DNA of 64,000 bases from a bacterium (GTDB lineage: Bacteria > Vulcanimicrobiota > Vulcanimicrobiia > Vulcanimicrobiales > Vulcanimicrobiaceae): assembly GCA_021805775.1 (NCBI GenBank), contig JAJZED010000012.1:1-64000 (forward strand), read 5' to 3'. Positions within the stretch are counted from its first letter, which is position 1. Each line of letters starts with the position of its first letter. The notes under the pieces are model-generated. The model ran no database searches. It was not told the origin of the DNA and saw only the letters and a list, made by a program, of their open reading frames with translations. Below, piece by piece: positions 15,056 to 23,792 of this stretch. A program made the translations under genes and the position numbers.

Positions 15056-15855
15056 GCGATCCGCTCGACCGCGTCGTCCAGTGGTATCCGGGGCACATGG
15101 TCAAGGCCATGCGTGGAATCGGGGAGCGCCTCGCGCTCGTCGATCTCGCGATCGAGGTCGTCGACGCGCGCGTCGCCTTCAGCGGCGCGAATCCCGATCT
15201 CGCCCGCATCCTCGCCGGGAAGCCGCGGATGCTCTTGCTCTCGCGCGCCGACCTCGCGAACCCGGCGATCACCCAGGAATGGCTCGAGCGCTATCGCGAG
15301 CGCGGCCTGCAGACAGTCGCCTTCAACGCGCGCAGCCGTCGCGATTGCAGCTTCGTCCGCGATGAAATCGTGCGCTTCGCCGCGGGCGTGCGCGGCACGG
15401 CCCGCGCGATGATCGTCGGCATTCCGAATTCCGGGAAATCCACCGCGCTCAACGCGCTGCTCGGACGCGCGGCCGCCCGCGTGCAGAATCGCGCCGGCGT
15501 GACGCGTTCGTTGCAGTGGTTCCGTCTCGCGCCCGACGTCGAACTGATGGATACGCCGGGTATCCTCGTCCCGAAGATCCCCAATGCCGACGCGCAATGG
15601 CACCTCGCGCTCTGCGGCGGCGTTCCGGTCGAGCGGTACGACCCCGAGGAGATCGTCGAGCGTTTTACCGCCTGGGCGGCGCAGCTCGGGCTCGACGACG
15701 TACCGACGCTCGCGGAGTTCGCGCGCAAAGGCGGCTTCGCGCGCAAAGGCGGCGAGTTCGATCTCCACAATGCCGCACGCGCCTATATCAGCCGCTTCAA
15801 CGAGGGCACCTTCGGCCGCGTCTCGCTCGAACGCCCGCCCGAGGAACCGAAATGA
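15052..15855 (+). CDS. rbgA: Ribosome biogenesis GTPase RbgA (YlqF)
   Basis: 267 residues with circularly permuted GTPase motifs: the G4-like SRADLAN comes first, then G1 GIPNSGKST, then G3 DTPG. The start VQWYPGHMVKAMR is the RbgA/YlqF hallmark. It helps late assembly of the 50S subunit. Its ATG overlaps the lepB stop (ATGA) and its stop overlaps rnhB (ATGA), so it is part of a coupled series. The G4 Asn-Lys is replaced by Ser-Arg. Confidence 0.94.
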   Translation: MSDPLDRVVQWYPGHMVKAMRGIGERLALVDLAIEVVDARVAFSGANPDLARILAGKPRMLLLSRADLANPAITQEWLERYRERGLQTVAFNARSRRDCSFVRDEIVRFAAGVRGTARAMIVGIPNSGKSTALNALLGRAAARVQNRAGVTRSLQWFRLAPDVELMDTPGILVPKIPNADAQWHLALCGGVPVERYDPEEIVERFTAWAAQLGLDDVPTLAEFARKGGFARKGGEFDLHNAARAYISRFNEGTFGRVSLERPPEEPK

Positions 15856-16475
15856 CGCGCGACCGCGAACTCGCCGCGCACGAGCTCGAGCTGCGCCGTA
15901 GCGGCTTTACCGCGATCGCCGGAATCGATGAGGCGGGGCGCGGCCCACTCGCCGGCCCGGTCGTCGCCGCCTGCACGGTGCTCACGGCGCTCCTACCGAT
16001 CTCCGGCATCGACGATTCGAAGCGCCTCAGCCCCAAGCGACGCGCCGAGCTCGCAATCGAGATTCGCAGCCACGCGGCCGCCTGCGGCCTCGGGCTCGCG
16101 AGCCCCGCCGAGATCGACGAGCTCAATATCTACCGCGCTACGCAGCTCGCGATGCGCCGTGCGTTAGCAGCGGCGCAGCTGCGCCCCGATATCGTGCTCG
16201 TCGATGCGATGCCGCTTCCGGGGCTCGGGCTGCCGATCGAGTCGATCGTCGGCGGCGACGCGCGCTGCACCGCGATCGCTGCCGCCTCGATCCTCGCCAA
16301 GGAACACCGCGACGCGCTGCTCTGCGAGCTCGACGCCGCCGATCCCCGCTACGGCTTCGCCCGGCATAAGGGTTATGGCACGCCGGAGCACCTCGATGCT
16401 CTCCGGCGCTATGGCCCCTCACCCTACCACCGCCGGAGCTTCGCACCGGTCGCCGCGGCCCTGGAGCGCGCGTGA
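15852..16475 (+). CDS. rnhB: Ribonuclease HII
   Basis: 207 residues. The type 2 RNase H active site is visible: GIDEAGRGPLAGPVVAA (Asp26, Glu27), VLVDAM and the AAASILAKEHRD helix, ending in the HKGYGTPEHLDALRRYGPSP stretch. It removes RNA from RNA-DNA hybrids and single ribonucleotides from DNA. It overlaps rbgA and yraN by 4 bases each. Confidence 0.96.
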   Translation: MTRDRELAAHELELRRSGFTAIAGIDEAGRGPLAGPVVAACTVLTALLPISGIDDSKRLSPKRRAELAIEIRSHAAACGLGLASPAEIDELNIYRATQLAMRRALAAAQLRPDIVLVDAMPLPGLGLPIESIVGGDARCTAIAAASILAKEHRDALLCELDAADPRYGFARHKGYGTPEHLDALRRYGPSPYHRRSFAPVAAALERA

Positions 16476-16813
16476 GCCGACAGAGACGCACGCTCGGGCG
16501 CCTCGGCGAAGAACGGGCCGAAAGGTTCCTTAGCAAGGTCGGCTACCGCCTGCTTGCCAGGAACCTTCAACTGCCCGGCGGCGAGATCGACCTGCTCTTT
16601 CTGGATGGGAGCACTTTGGTTGTCGTAGAAGTGAAGCGACGTGAAAGCTCCGATTTTGGCTCGGCGCTCGCGGCCGTCGGTCGCTCGAAGCGCGCGACCC
16701 TTCGTCGTATCGCCGCCGACTACGCGCAGATCGTCGCGCCGCACGCATGCGTGCGTTTCGATGTCGTTGCAATCGACGGGGAACGTATGATGCATTATCG
16801 GAATGCCTTTTAG
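16472..16813 (+). CDS. yraN: UPF0102 (YraN) family nuclease-like protein
   Basis: 113 residues with the UPF0102 restriction-endonuclease-like fold: GRLGEERAERFLSKVGYRLL, then GEIDLLFLDGSTLVVVEVKRR, carrying the Asp and Glu-x-Lys of a PD-(D/E)XK-type site. It starts at a GTG overlapping the rnhB stop (GTGA). The rnhB-yraN order is common in bacteria. Its cellular role is not established. Confidence 0.93.
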   Translation: MSRQRRTLGRLGEERAERFLSKVGYRLLARNLQLPGGEIDLLFLDGSTLVVVEVKRRESSDFGSALAAVGRSKRATLRRIAADYAQIVAPHACVRFDVVAIDGERMMHYRNAF

Positions 16814-16830
16814 GGTATAGGAACGATTGC

Positions 16831-18117
16831 GTGGAACTCCAAGGACGGACTCTCGCGGGGCGATATGAGATCGGCGAACTGCTCGGACGGGGCGGTACGG
16901 CCGATACGTATCGCGCGCTCGACAAAAAATTAGGGCGCGAAGTCGCCGTCAAAGTATTGATCGAGCGTTCGAGCGATACGATCGAACGGTTGCTCGGCGA
17001 AGCGCGCGCGATGGCGCGGCTCAACCATCCACGCATCGTTGCGGTCTTCGATGCCGGAGAAGATGAGGGCTACCCGTATATCATCATGGAGCTCATGCGC
17101 GGGCGTAATCTCGCCGATCTGCGCAGCGGCGAGCTCAAATACAAACAAGCCCTCGGGTTCATTTGCGACATTCTCGAAGGGCTCGATTACGCCCAATCGC
17201 AAGGCATCGTGCATCGCGATATCAAGCCTTCGAACGTTATGCTCGACGAAAATTCCGAGCGGGTGAAGCTGACCGATTTCGGGCTTGCACGGCGCGCGAG
17301 CGATGTGACGCAGACGACGCGAACGGGACAGATCATCGGCACCATTTCTTACTTGGCGCCGGAACGCTTTTTAAGCAAACCCGCCGACGTTCGTTCGGAC
17401 CTCTATTCCGTCGGCATTCTGATGTACGAAATATTCACGGGAACGCTGCCTTTCCGAAACGATCGTGAAGATATCGTGGCGACAATGTATTCGCACGTCC
17501 ACGACACGCCGACTCCCCCGCGCGAGATCAATCGCAATATTCCCGAGGCACTCGAGCGCGTCATCTTGCGATCGATCGAGAAAGACCCCGGCAAGCGTTA
17601 CCAGACGGCGCGCGAGTTCTATATCGACGTCGATATGCTGCGCACCGGCCAGGTCGCACCGCAGGCCGCCCCCGTCCCGAGCCAGGCGGACCGCCCGCCG
17701 CGCACCTTCGCCACCTCACCGACGATCGCGAGCGATCCGGACCTGCGGCACGCGATCGACCAGGCGCTCGCCCCGACCCGCAACCGGAGCGACGCTCTTG
17801 AGAACGTACTCAAAGGGATGATCGCGACGCGCCGCAGGGACTACGACCAGGCCACCGAGGCCTACGAACTGGCGATGCATGAATTGCAGGCTATCGGCAA
17901 CCACGTTGAGTATGCAAAGACGGCGATTAAATATGCGACGATGATCTTGCAGAAAAGTTCCGATGGAATGCGGGAACGGAACGAATTGCGCAATGCGGTC
18001 AATCGCCTCATGGATGCTCGCAAGATTTTTCGCGATTACGAATTAACCGATCAAATGGCCCAAGCGGAGTACACGATCAACGCGCTCGAACGTACTGCGA
18101 TAGGCATCATCTTTTAG
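16831..18117 (+). CDS. Soluble Ser/Thr protein kinase with helical C-terminal region
   Basis: 428 residues. A complete Hanks-type kinase occupies residues 1-275: Gly loop GELLGRGGTADTY, Lys41 in EVAVKVL, catalytic HRDIKPSN (Asp130) and DFGLA (Asp149). A Pro/Arg-rich linker follows, then about 130 residues of TPR-like helices (RRDYDQATEAYELAMHEL). Unlike PknB-type kinases there is no membrane helix or PASTA domain. The start is GTG, 17 bases after yraN. The helical part may bind substrates or partners. Confidence 0.92.
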   Translation: MELQGRTLAGRYEIGELLGRGGTADTYRALDKKLGREVAVKVLIERSSDTIERLLGEARAMARLNHPRIVAVFDAGEDEGYPYIIMELMRGRNLADLRSGELKYKQALGFICDILEGLDYAQSQGIVHRDIKPSNVMLDENSERVKLTDFGLARRASDVTQTTRTGQIIGTISYLAPERFLSKPADVRSDLYSVGILMYEIFTGTLPFRNDREDIVATMYSHVHDTPTPPREINRNIPEALERVILRSIEKDPGKRYQTAREFYIDVDMLRTGQVAPQAAPVPSQADRPPRTFATSPTIASDPDLRHAIDQALAPTRNRSDALENVLKGMIATRRRDYDQATEAYELAMHELQAIGNHVEYAKTAIKYATMILQKSSDGMRERNELRNAVNRLMDARKIFRDYELTDQMAQAEYTINALERTAIGIIF

Positions 18118-18126
18118 AAGCGACGA

Positions 18127-19746
18127 ATGCCCGACCAACACCAACCCGAACTCAAACGCTCGGTCACGCCTTGGGGCTCTTTCTCCTGGGGCTATTCAGA
18201 TGTCGGCGCCGATATCTTCGTCGGGCTCGGCCTGGTTTTGGGTGCCGCAGCCGGCGCCTCGAACGTTGCTTTTCTTTTTGCCGGTATCGTCTACGTCTGC
18301 ATCGGTCTAGCCTACACCGAACTCGCAGCGACCTATCCCGTCGCCGGCGGCGGCCAATATTTCGTCATGCGCGGGCTCGGAGATTTTCTCGGCTTCATCG
18401 CCGGCTGGGCGGTACTTCTCGATTTCACGATCGACGTCACGCTCTTCGCCTGGAGCTGCGTCGATTATCTTAGCGAAGTCGTCCCGGTTTTACTGAACCC
18501 CATCCATCCGTGGGTTCATTTTATCGCCGTCTTCGGACTGATCGCGGGGCTCTGCCTGCTCAACGTCCTGGGAGTGCGCGAGAGCACCACGTTCAACGGC
18601 GTCGTCTCGGCGCTCGACGTCATCAGCGAAACCTCAATTCTGTTCTTCGGCTTCCTCTTTGCGTTCCGGCCCGAGTTGCTCGTCCACACGATGACGACGC
18701 AATGGCCGAGCACCTTCAACCTCATGCTCGGCGCTTCGTACGCGATTATCTCGTTCGTCGGGCTGGAATCGATTTCGCAGGCCGCGCAAGAGACGCAACG
18801 CCCGGCATCGATCATCCCGCGTACCTCCATCGCACTGATTCTTACGATTTTGATCTACGCGCTCGCCTATTCGAACCTCGCACTCGGCATGGTTCCCTGG
18901 CACCAGGTACCGCTCGATGCGATGGGGCACGCGCAGACGCTCTGGCAGTGGCTTGGAAACAACGACAACAACGGCAAGGCGGTTGCGCTGCTTGCCAAAG
19001 ACGTGCCGTACTTCGGTGCGCTCGCCGCCCTCTACGTGCCGATTCTCGGAGCGATCTTACTTTTAATTTCTTCGAACTCCGGCGTCTTCGGCAGTTCGCG
19101 TATCGCCTATGCGATGGCGAATGCGAAGTTGCTGCCCTCGATCTTCCAGCGCGTTCATCGGCGTTTTCGCACGCCGGCAATATCGATTATTGCATTCTGC
19201 GCTATAGCCGTCGTCGAGTTGATTTTCGCCGCCTGGCCATCGCTCGACCCCGGGGCGGCAGCGTTCTACGCAAAATTTTTCCACGGCGAGGGCGGCATCG
19301 GTTTTCTCGGCGATCTCTATGCGTTCGGCGCGGCGACGAGCTATTCGTTCGTCTTCCTCGCGTTGATCGCGCTACGCATGAACGACCCGCTGAGCCCGCG
19401 CAAGTTCCGAATTCCGCTGAACATACCGCTGACCTATAAAGGCGAGCGCGTGCTCTTCCCGGTGATCGGAGTATTAGGCTTCATCGGCATTCTTTCGATT
19501 CTCGTCTTTACAATCATCACGCACGATCTCGGGCGCATCGCGGGCCCCGCGTGGCTGATCCTCGGCTTTATCATCTTCGTCATCTACCGACGCAATAAAG
19601 GCCTGCCCGTCTTCGGGTCGGCGCCGCACGATTGGCGCCACGAACAGATCGGCATCCTTCGCGATGCGGGCGAGCTCGAACTGATGGACGAGTATCTCGC
19701 TCGACTCAAAGAACGCGAACCGGCGCGCATCGCCGAGGTAGGATGA
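18127..19746 (+). CDS. APC-family amino acid permease
   Basis: 539 residues, about 12 membrane segments, opening with SVTPWGSFSWGYSDVGADIF and a PVAGGGQYFVMRGLGDFLGF loop typical of APC amino acid/polyamine transporters. The C-terminal 60 residues are cytoplasmic and charged. AGAAGCGACG lies before the ATG. Two small overlapping genes follow, the second a universal stress protein, suggesting that transport is linked to a nucleotide-binding sensor. Confidence 0.92.
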   Translation: MPDQHQPELKRSVTPWGSFSWGYSDVGADIFVGLGLVLGAAAGASNVAFLFAGIVYVCIGLAYTELAATYPVAGGGQYFVMRGLGDFLGFIAGWAVLLDFTIDVTLFAWSCVDYLSEVVPVLLNPIHPWVHFIAVFGLIAGLCLLNVLGVRESTTFNGVVSALDVISETSILFFGFLFAFRPELLVHTMTTQWPSTFNLMLGASYAIISFVGLESISQAAQETQRPASIIPRTSIALILTILIYALAYSNLALGMVPWHQVPLDAMGHAQTLWQWLGNNDNNGKAVALLAKDVPYFGALAALYVPILGAILLLISSNSGVFGSSRIAYAMANAKLLPSIFQRVHRRFRTPAISIIAFCAIAVVELIFAAWPSLDPGAAAFYAKFFHGEGGIGFLGDLYAFGAATSYSFVFLALIALRMNDPLSPRKFRIPLNIPLTYKGERVLFPVIGVLGFIGILSILVFTIITHDLGRIAGPAWLILGFIIFVIYRRNKGLPVFGSAPHDWRHEQIGILRDAGELELMDEYLARLKEREPARIAEVG

Positions 19747-19747
19747 C

Positions 19748-19936
19748 GTGCTGCTCCTCTATCGTGCGGTTATCTCCCTCGCGCTCGTGGTCGTCGGTGC
19801 GATCGTGCTGGTACGCATGCTCCATCTCGGATTCGGCCTCCCCGAACTTCCCGGAATAATCCTTGGAGCGGCCGTGATCGCGCTTGGCGCCTATCGTCTG
19901 CGGCAGATCGTCCGCGTCTGGGCGGAGCGTTCATGA
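19748..19936 (+). CDS. Small two-helix membrane protein
   Basis: 62 residues starting at GTG directly after the permease stop, with two hydrophobic helices (AVISLALVVVGAIVLV and IILGAAVIALGAY) and a basic end. It overlaps the next gene by ATGA. The position between an APC permease and a universal stress protein, with tight coupling, makes it a likely accessory subunit. The family is not recognised. Confidence 0.7.
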   Translation: MLLLYRAVISLALVVVGAIVLVRMLHLGFGLPELPGIILGAAVIALGAYRLRQIVRVWAERS

Positions 19937-20556
19937 TCGCCGTCAATCCGATCGGGGCACTCGTCGCGGCGGCAATCGTCTTCGCCGTCGTCGCGACGCT
20001 CTGGTGGATGCTGCATCCTCCGATCAGCAAGGTGCAGGAGATCGCCCGCGACGCCGAGACCGAACTCGAACGGATGGTCGGCTCGATCATCGTCGTCTTC
20101 TCCGAAAATATCGCCTCTCAGCATATGATGGCGCTCGCGGCGAAGCTCGCAAAAGGCGAGCGTTCGGAACTTTTGGCGATCTACGTCGTCTCGGTTCCCT
20201 ACTCGCTACCTCCCGATGCCGAGATGACCGACGAAGAACGCCGCGCCCTCGATGCGCTCGGCGCGGCGCAGGCCATCGCCGCCAAGGCCGACATCAGCCT
20301 CCGCACCGAGACGGTCAAAGCCCGCTCCACGAAGCAGGCCGTACTCGATATCGCCAAACGGGAGCGCGCGAACCTTATCGTGCTCGGCTCCTTCCGCGAA
20401 GGGAAATACACCGGAGCCCCTCTGAGCCGCACCATCGAAGAGATCGCCGCCGAGGCAAAGTGCGACGTGATCATCGGCGTCGAAGGCAAACACGGCAATC
20501 TTCTCGCCGATCAGGTCGGATTCGAACAAATCGAGCAGGGCGAGAAGGCTCCATAA
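19933..20556 (+). CDS. Membrane-anchored universal stress protein
   Basis: 207 residues. An N-terminal membrane helix (GALVAAAIVFAVVATLWWML) is followed by a UspA domain (GSIIVVFSENIASQHMMALA, then NLIVLGSFREGKYTGAPLS). The UspA domain keeps an approximate G-x2-G-x9-(S/T) nucleotide-binding pattern. Most UspA proteins are soluble, so the anchor is unusual. It is translationally coupled to the small membrane protein and so to the APC permease, which suggests it tunes that transporter. Confidence 0.85.
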   Translation: MIAVNPIGALVAAAIVFAVVATLWWMLHPPISKVQEIARDAETELERMVGSIIVVFSENIASQHMMALAAKLAKGERSELLAIYVVSVPYSLPPDAEMTDEERRALDALGAAQAIAAKADISLRTETVKARSTKQAVLDIAKRERANLIVLGSFREGKYTGAPLSRTIEEIAAEAKCDVIIGVEGKHGNLLADQVGFEQIEQGEKAP

Positions 20557-20605
20557 CGCGAACGCGCCTGGGAACGTTCTCATTGTTGAGGAGGATCCCA
20601 ATTCC

Positions 20606-21274
20606 ATGAAATCGTTTTTACGGCTCGGCGCCGCTGCAGCAGCGCTGCTCTCCCTCGCGGCGATGCCGCTCTCGGCTCTCGCCGCAGGAAAGGCACCCGC
20701 CCTTGCGGCCTTCGACGCGGCGTTCTCGCACGTGCATGATTACACCGTGCAACTCCGTTCGCACGAAGTCAAAGGCTCGGCGACGCAGAACCGCGTCTAT
20801 CAATATTCGTTTATGAAACCCCATTTTGCAAAGACGCTCATCATCTCCGGGGACGGACAGGGCTCCGGCGGCGTCTGGACCGGCGGCAACCAAGTCAGCG
20901 GGCACCAAGGCGGCTTCCTATCGGGAATCCATCTCAAGGTTGGTCTCCATGACGGCCGCGCGGTCTCGCTTCGCGGTTATACGATTCCCGACGGCCTCAT
21001 CCAAAATATCGTCGCCAAATATCAGAGTACTCCGGGAACGCTCGTACAAGGCCCCGGCGGAAATGTCGACGGCGTGCCGACGCAGCGCGTCTTCTTAAAA
21101 GTCGCGAACCCCGCGGCAAACGATGGGATCACCTCGATGGTCATCTACTTCTCGGAGAAAACGCACTTCCCGGTGCGCAATATCTGGTATCAAGGGAAGA
21201 CGGCGGTCCTCGACCAGTCCTTTCTCAACCTGCACCTCAACGTCGGCCTCACCCAGAACGACTTTCCGTTCTAG
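20606..21274 (+). CDS. Secreted LolA-like protein
   Basis: 222 residues: signal peptide (AAAAALLSLAAMPLSALA), then a fold suggestive of LolA/DUF1571 lipoprotein-carrier-like proteins (FDAAFSHVHDYTVQLRSHE, then YSFMKPHFAKTLII and FSEKTHFPVRNIWY). Such proteins bind lipid acyl chains in a half-barrel. Specific carrier function is unproven. AGGAGGATCCC, a strong Shine-Dalgarno, precedes the ATG. Confidence 0.75.
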   Translation: MKSFLRLGAAAAALLSLAAMPLSALAAGKAPALAAFDAAFSHVHDYTVQLRSHEVKGSATQNRVYQYSFMKPHFAKTLIISGDGQGSGGVWTGGNQVSGHQGGFLSGIHLKVGLHDGRAVSLRGYTIPDGLIQNIVAKYQSTPGTLVQGPGGNVDGVPTQRVFLKVANPAANDGITSMVIYFSEKTHFPVRNIWYQGKTAVLDQSFLNLHLNVGLTQNDFPF

Positions 21275-21294
21275 CCGGCACGTCAACGCTGAAG

Positions 21295-21334
21295 AAGCGG
21301 TATCTCGGCGCTATCGCGCGGCGAGATACCGCTT
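21295..21334. terminator. Terminator between convergent genes
   Basis: AAGCGGTATCTCG (21295-21307) pairs perfectly with 21322-21334, giving 13 base pairs around a 14-base loop. It lies 20 bases past the LolA-like stop and overlaps the last codons of the convergent rbsC-type gene. It could stop transcription from the left and affect the end of the permease message. Confidence 0.6.
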
Positions 21335-22297
21335 CCGAATTTCATCGAGCGCGACCGCGAGTAAGATGACCGCTCCCAACACGACTTTCTGGAGATAGGA
21401 ATCGATGTTGAGGAGATTCATCGCGTTATCGAGCAAGCCGATTAAGAGAGCGCCGAAGAACGTGCCGACGATCGTGCCGCGCCCGCCGGCGAGGCTCGTG
21501 CCGCCGACGACGACTGCGGCGATCGCGTTGAGCATCTCGTCGCCGGTTCCGGTCTGCGGCGACCCCGTCGCAAAAAGCGCCATGTAGAGAAACCCGGCGA
21601 TCGCCGCACAGATACCGCTGATCACGTACGCCATCGTTTTTACCCGACGCACCGCGATACCGGCGAGGCGCGCGGCCTCTTCGTTACCGCCCAATGCGAG
21701 AATCGAACGCCCGAAACGCGTTTTCTCCAGCAAGAGCGCGCAGATGATAACGACGGCGGCCATCCAGAGGACGGGAATCGGCAGTGCCGGCAGATGGAGC
21801 TTCGCCGAAAGCCCGCCGAGGAACGTGCCGATGCCGATGCTGTTAAAAGCATTCGATGTCAACGGCACCGGACGACCGTGCGAGATAATATACGACAGGC
21901 CGAGCGCGACCTGCATCATCGCCAAGGTCGTAATGAACGGCGGAAGATTGAGCCGCACCACCGGTAACGCATTCACGTATCCCGCACCGGCACCGAGCGC
22001 GATACCGGCGAACAACACCACGGCGACGAGGGCGAACCCGGTAAGGTGGAGCGAATTGGCCAGCAGCGCCATGACGACGCCGGTGAGCGAAACGAGCGAG
22101 CCGATCGAGAGGTCGATGCCCGCGGTGAGAATGGTAAAGGTCTCGCCGACGCCGAGGATACAGTTGTAAGTAATCTGTCGCAGGACGCGCACGATATTAC
22201 TCGGTTCGAGAAACGAACCGTGCGCCGCGATGTTGACGCCGATCACCAAGAGCAGCAAAATGACGATCGTTCCGATGAGCCGGATGCGTGGGTTCAT
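21311..22297 (-). CDS. rbsC: Ribose-type ABC transporter permease
   Basis: 328 residues, about nine hydrophobic segments, with the RbsC-family signature GVGETFTILTAGIDLSIGS and LGGNEEAARLAGIAVRRVK (EAA-like loop contacting the ATPase), and a VVVGGTSLAGGRGTIVG loop. It is the membrane channel of a CUT2 sugar importer. The ATG at 22297 overlaps the ATPase stop by 4 bases. Confidence 0.93.
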   Translation of the reverse strand: MNPRIRLIGTIVILLLLVIGVNIAAHGSFLEPSNIVRVLRQITYNCILGVGETFTILTAGIDLSIGSLVSLTGVVMALLANSLHLTGFALVAVVLFAGIALGAGAGYVNALPVVRLNLPPFITTLAMMQVALGLSYIISHGRPVPLTSNAFNSIGIGTFLGGLSAKLHLPALPIPVLWMAAVVIICALLLEKTRFGRSILALGGNEEAARLAGIAVRRVKTMAYVISGICAAIAGFLYMALFATGSPQTGTGDEMLNAIAAVVVGGTSLAGGRGTIVGTFFGALLIGLLDNAMNLLNIDSYLQKVVLGAVILLAVALDEIRKRYLAAR

Positions 22298-23775
22298 GCC
22301 GCCGCTCCGCTCGCCGCTGCGATTACATTGGTCGGCGTCGCGTCGGCGCGGTCGAACGTCGCGACGATGCTTCCATTCCGAACCACATGAATGCGGTGGC
22401 TCATCCCCAAGAGTTCGGGAAGTTCGCTGCTTACCATAACAATCGCCACTCCTTGTCGTGCGAGCCCTACCATGAGTTCGTAGATTTCCGCCTTTGCCGC
22501 AACGTCGATTCCACGCGTCGGTTCGTCGAGCAAAAGCACGCGCGGTTCGCCGAGCAACCACTTTGCGAGCACGACCTTCTGTTGCGTACCGCCCGAAAGA
22601 TTGGAGACGAGCTGCGCCGTATTCGGGGTGCGGATGCGAAGGCGCTCGATCATCGCCTCGGTCGCACGCTCCTCGGCATCGCTATCCAACCACCCCAAGG
22701 CGCGCGCGAATCGGTCGAGATGTGCGAGCGTCGTATTGGCCAGCACGTTCATCCCCAGCACGAGCCCCTGCGCTTTCCGATCTTCGGTAACGAACGCGAG
22801 CCCCGCCTCGATCGCATCGTTGGGCGTGCGGGCGCGAAGTGGAGCCCCGTCGATTGCGACCGCGCCCGTTGCGCGGTCGGCTCCCGCTATCGCGCGAAGA
22901 ATTTCGGTTCGTCCGGCACCGACGAGCCCGCCGAGGCCGACGATCTCACCCGAGCGCACGGAGAAAGCGACGTTGCGAACGGCGGCGGCGTTGAGGCCCT
23001 CGACCGAAAGGCGCACCGGCGCATCCGCCGCCAACGCCGGAAGTTCGGGAAAGCGAGCATCGACCGGTCGACCGACCATCGCCTGCAAAATTTCGTCGAT
23101 GGGAAATTCTGAAATCGCTCGGGTCGCAATCGTCGCTCCATCTCGCAGCACCGTCACGCGGTCGGCGACGCGCGCCAGCTCTTCCATGCGGTGCGAAATA
23201 TAGACGATGCCGACGCCCTTGCTCTTGAGCGTCGCAACGATTTCAAAGAGTCGGTCGATCTCGCGCTCCGAGAGAGCGGCGGTCGGCTCGTCCATAACTA
23301 ACACGCGCACGTTTTTTGCAAGTGCTTTCGCAATCTCGACGAGTTGTTGAATGCCGACCGAGAGCTCCCCGACCGGGCGCGTCAACGGGATATCGATGCC
23401 GAACTCGGCAACGAGCGCGGCGGCGCGCTTATGCGCCTCGCCGTCGTCGAGAAAAAAACCGCGTTGCGGTTCCTTGCCTAAGAGTATGTTCGCGACCGCA
23501 TCGAACTGCGGTACGAGCGTGAACTCCTGATAGATCATGCCGATTCCCAAACGCTCGGCATCGCGAGGCGAAGCGATATGTACGCGCTCGCCGTCGATGA
23601 AGATCTCTCCGGTATCGGCGGGTTGCGCGCCGGAGAGAATTTTCATCAACGTCGATTTGCCGGCACCGTTCTCACCGACGAGCGCTAACACTTCACCGCT
23701 GCGGACGGAGATCGAAACATCGGCGAGCGCGCGAACGCCCGGGAAGGATTTCCCGATCGAACGCATCTCCAGCAA
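22294..23775 (-). CDS. rbsA: Ribose-type ABC transporter ATPase (duplicated NBD)
   Basis: 493 residues containing two ABC modules. The first has GENGAGKSTLMK, LSVGIQQLVEIAK and LVMDEPTAAL; the second has the degenerate Walker A expected in this family (GLVGAGRTEILR), LSGGTQQKVVLAKWL and LLLDEPTRGID. This is the RbsA/MglA layout. A TTG at 23775 is used as start; an ATG at 23766 is possible. It lies between the permease and the binding-protein gene. Confidence 0.93.
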   Translation of the reverse strand: MLEMRSIGKSFPGVRALADVSISVRSGEVLALVGENGAGKSTLMKILSGAQPADTGEIFIDGERVHIASPRDAERLGIGMIYQEFTLVPQFDAVANILLGKEPQRGFFLDDGEAHKRAAALVAEFGIDIPLTRPVGELSVGIQQLVEIAKALAKNVRVLVMDEPTAALSEREIDRLFEIVATLKSKGVGIVYISHRMEELARVADRVTVLRDGATIATRAISEFPIDEILQAMVGRPVDARFPELPALAADAPVRLSVEGLNAAAVRNVAFSVRSGEIVGLGGLVGAGRTEILRAIAGADRATGAVAIDGAPLRARTPNDAIEAGLAFVTEDRKAQGLVLGMNVLANTTLAHLDRFARALGWLDSDAEERATEAMIERLRIRTPNTAQLVSNLSGGTQQKVVLAKWLLGEPRVLLLDEPTRGIDVAAKAEIYELMVGLARQGVAIVMVSSELPELLGMSHRIHVVRNGSIVATFDRADATPTNVIAAASGAAA

Positions 23776-23792
23776 CGGTGCTTCGGGGATGA

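Noticed and set aside
15516-15851. N-terminal extension of the RNase HII frame
   Set aside because: It overlaps rbgA in another frame; the ATG at 15852 coupled to the rbgA stop gives a normal-length enzyme.
22288-23112. Plus-strand frame of 274 codons opposite rbsA
   Set aside because: Shadow of the ABC ATPase; no family features.
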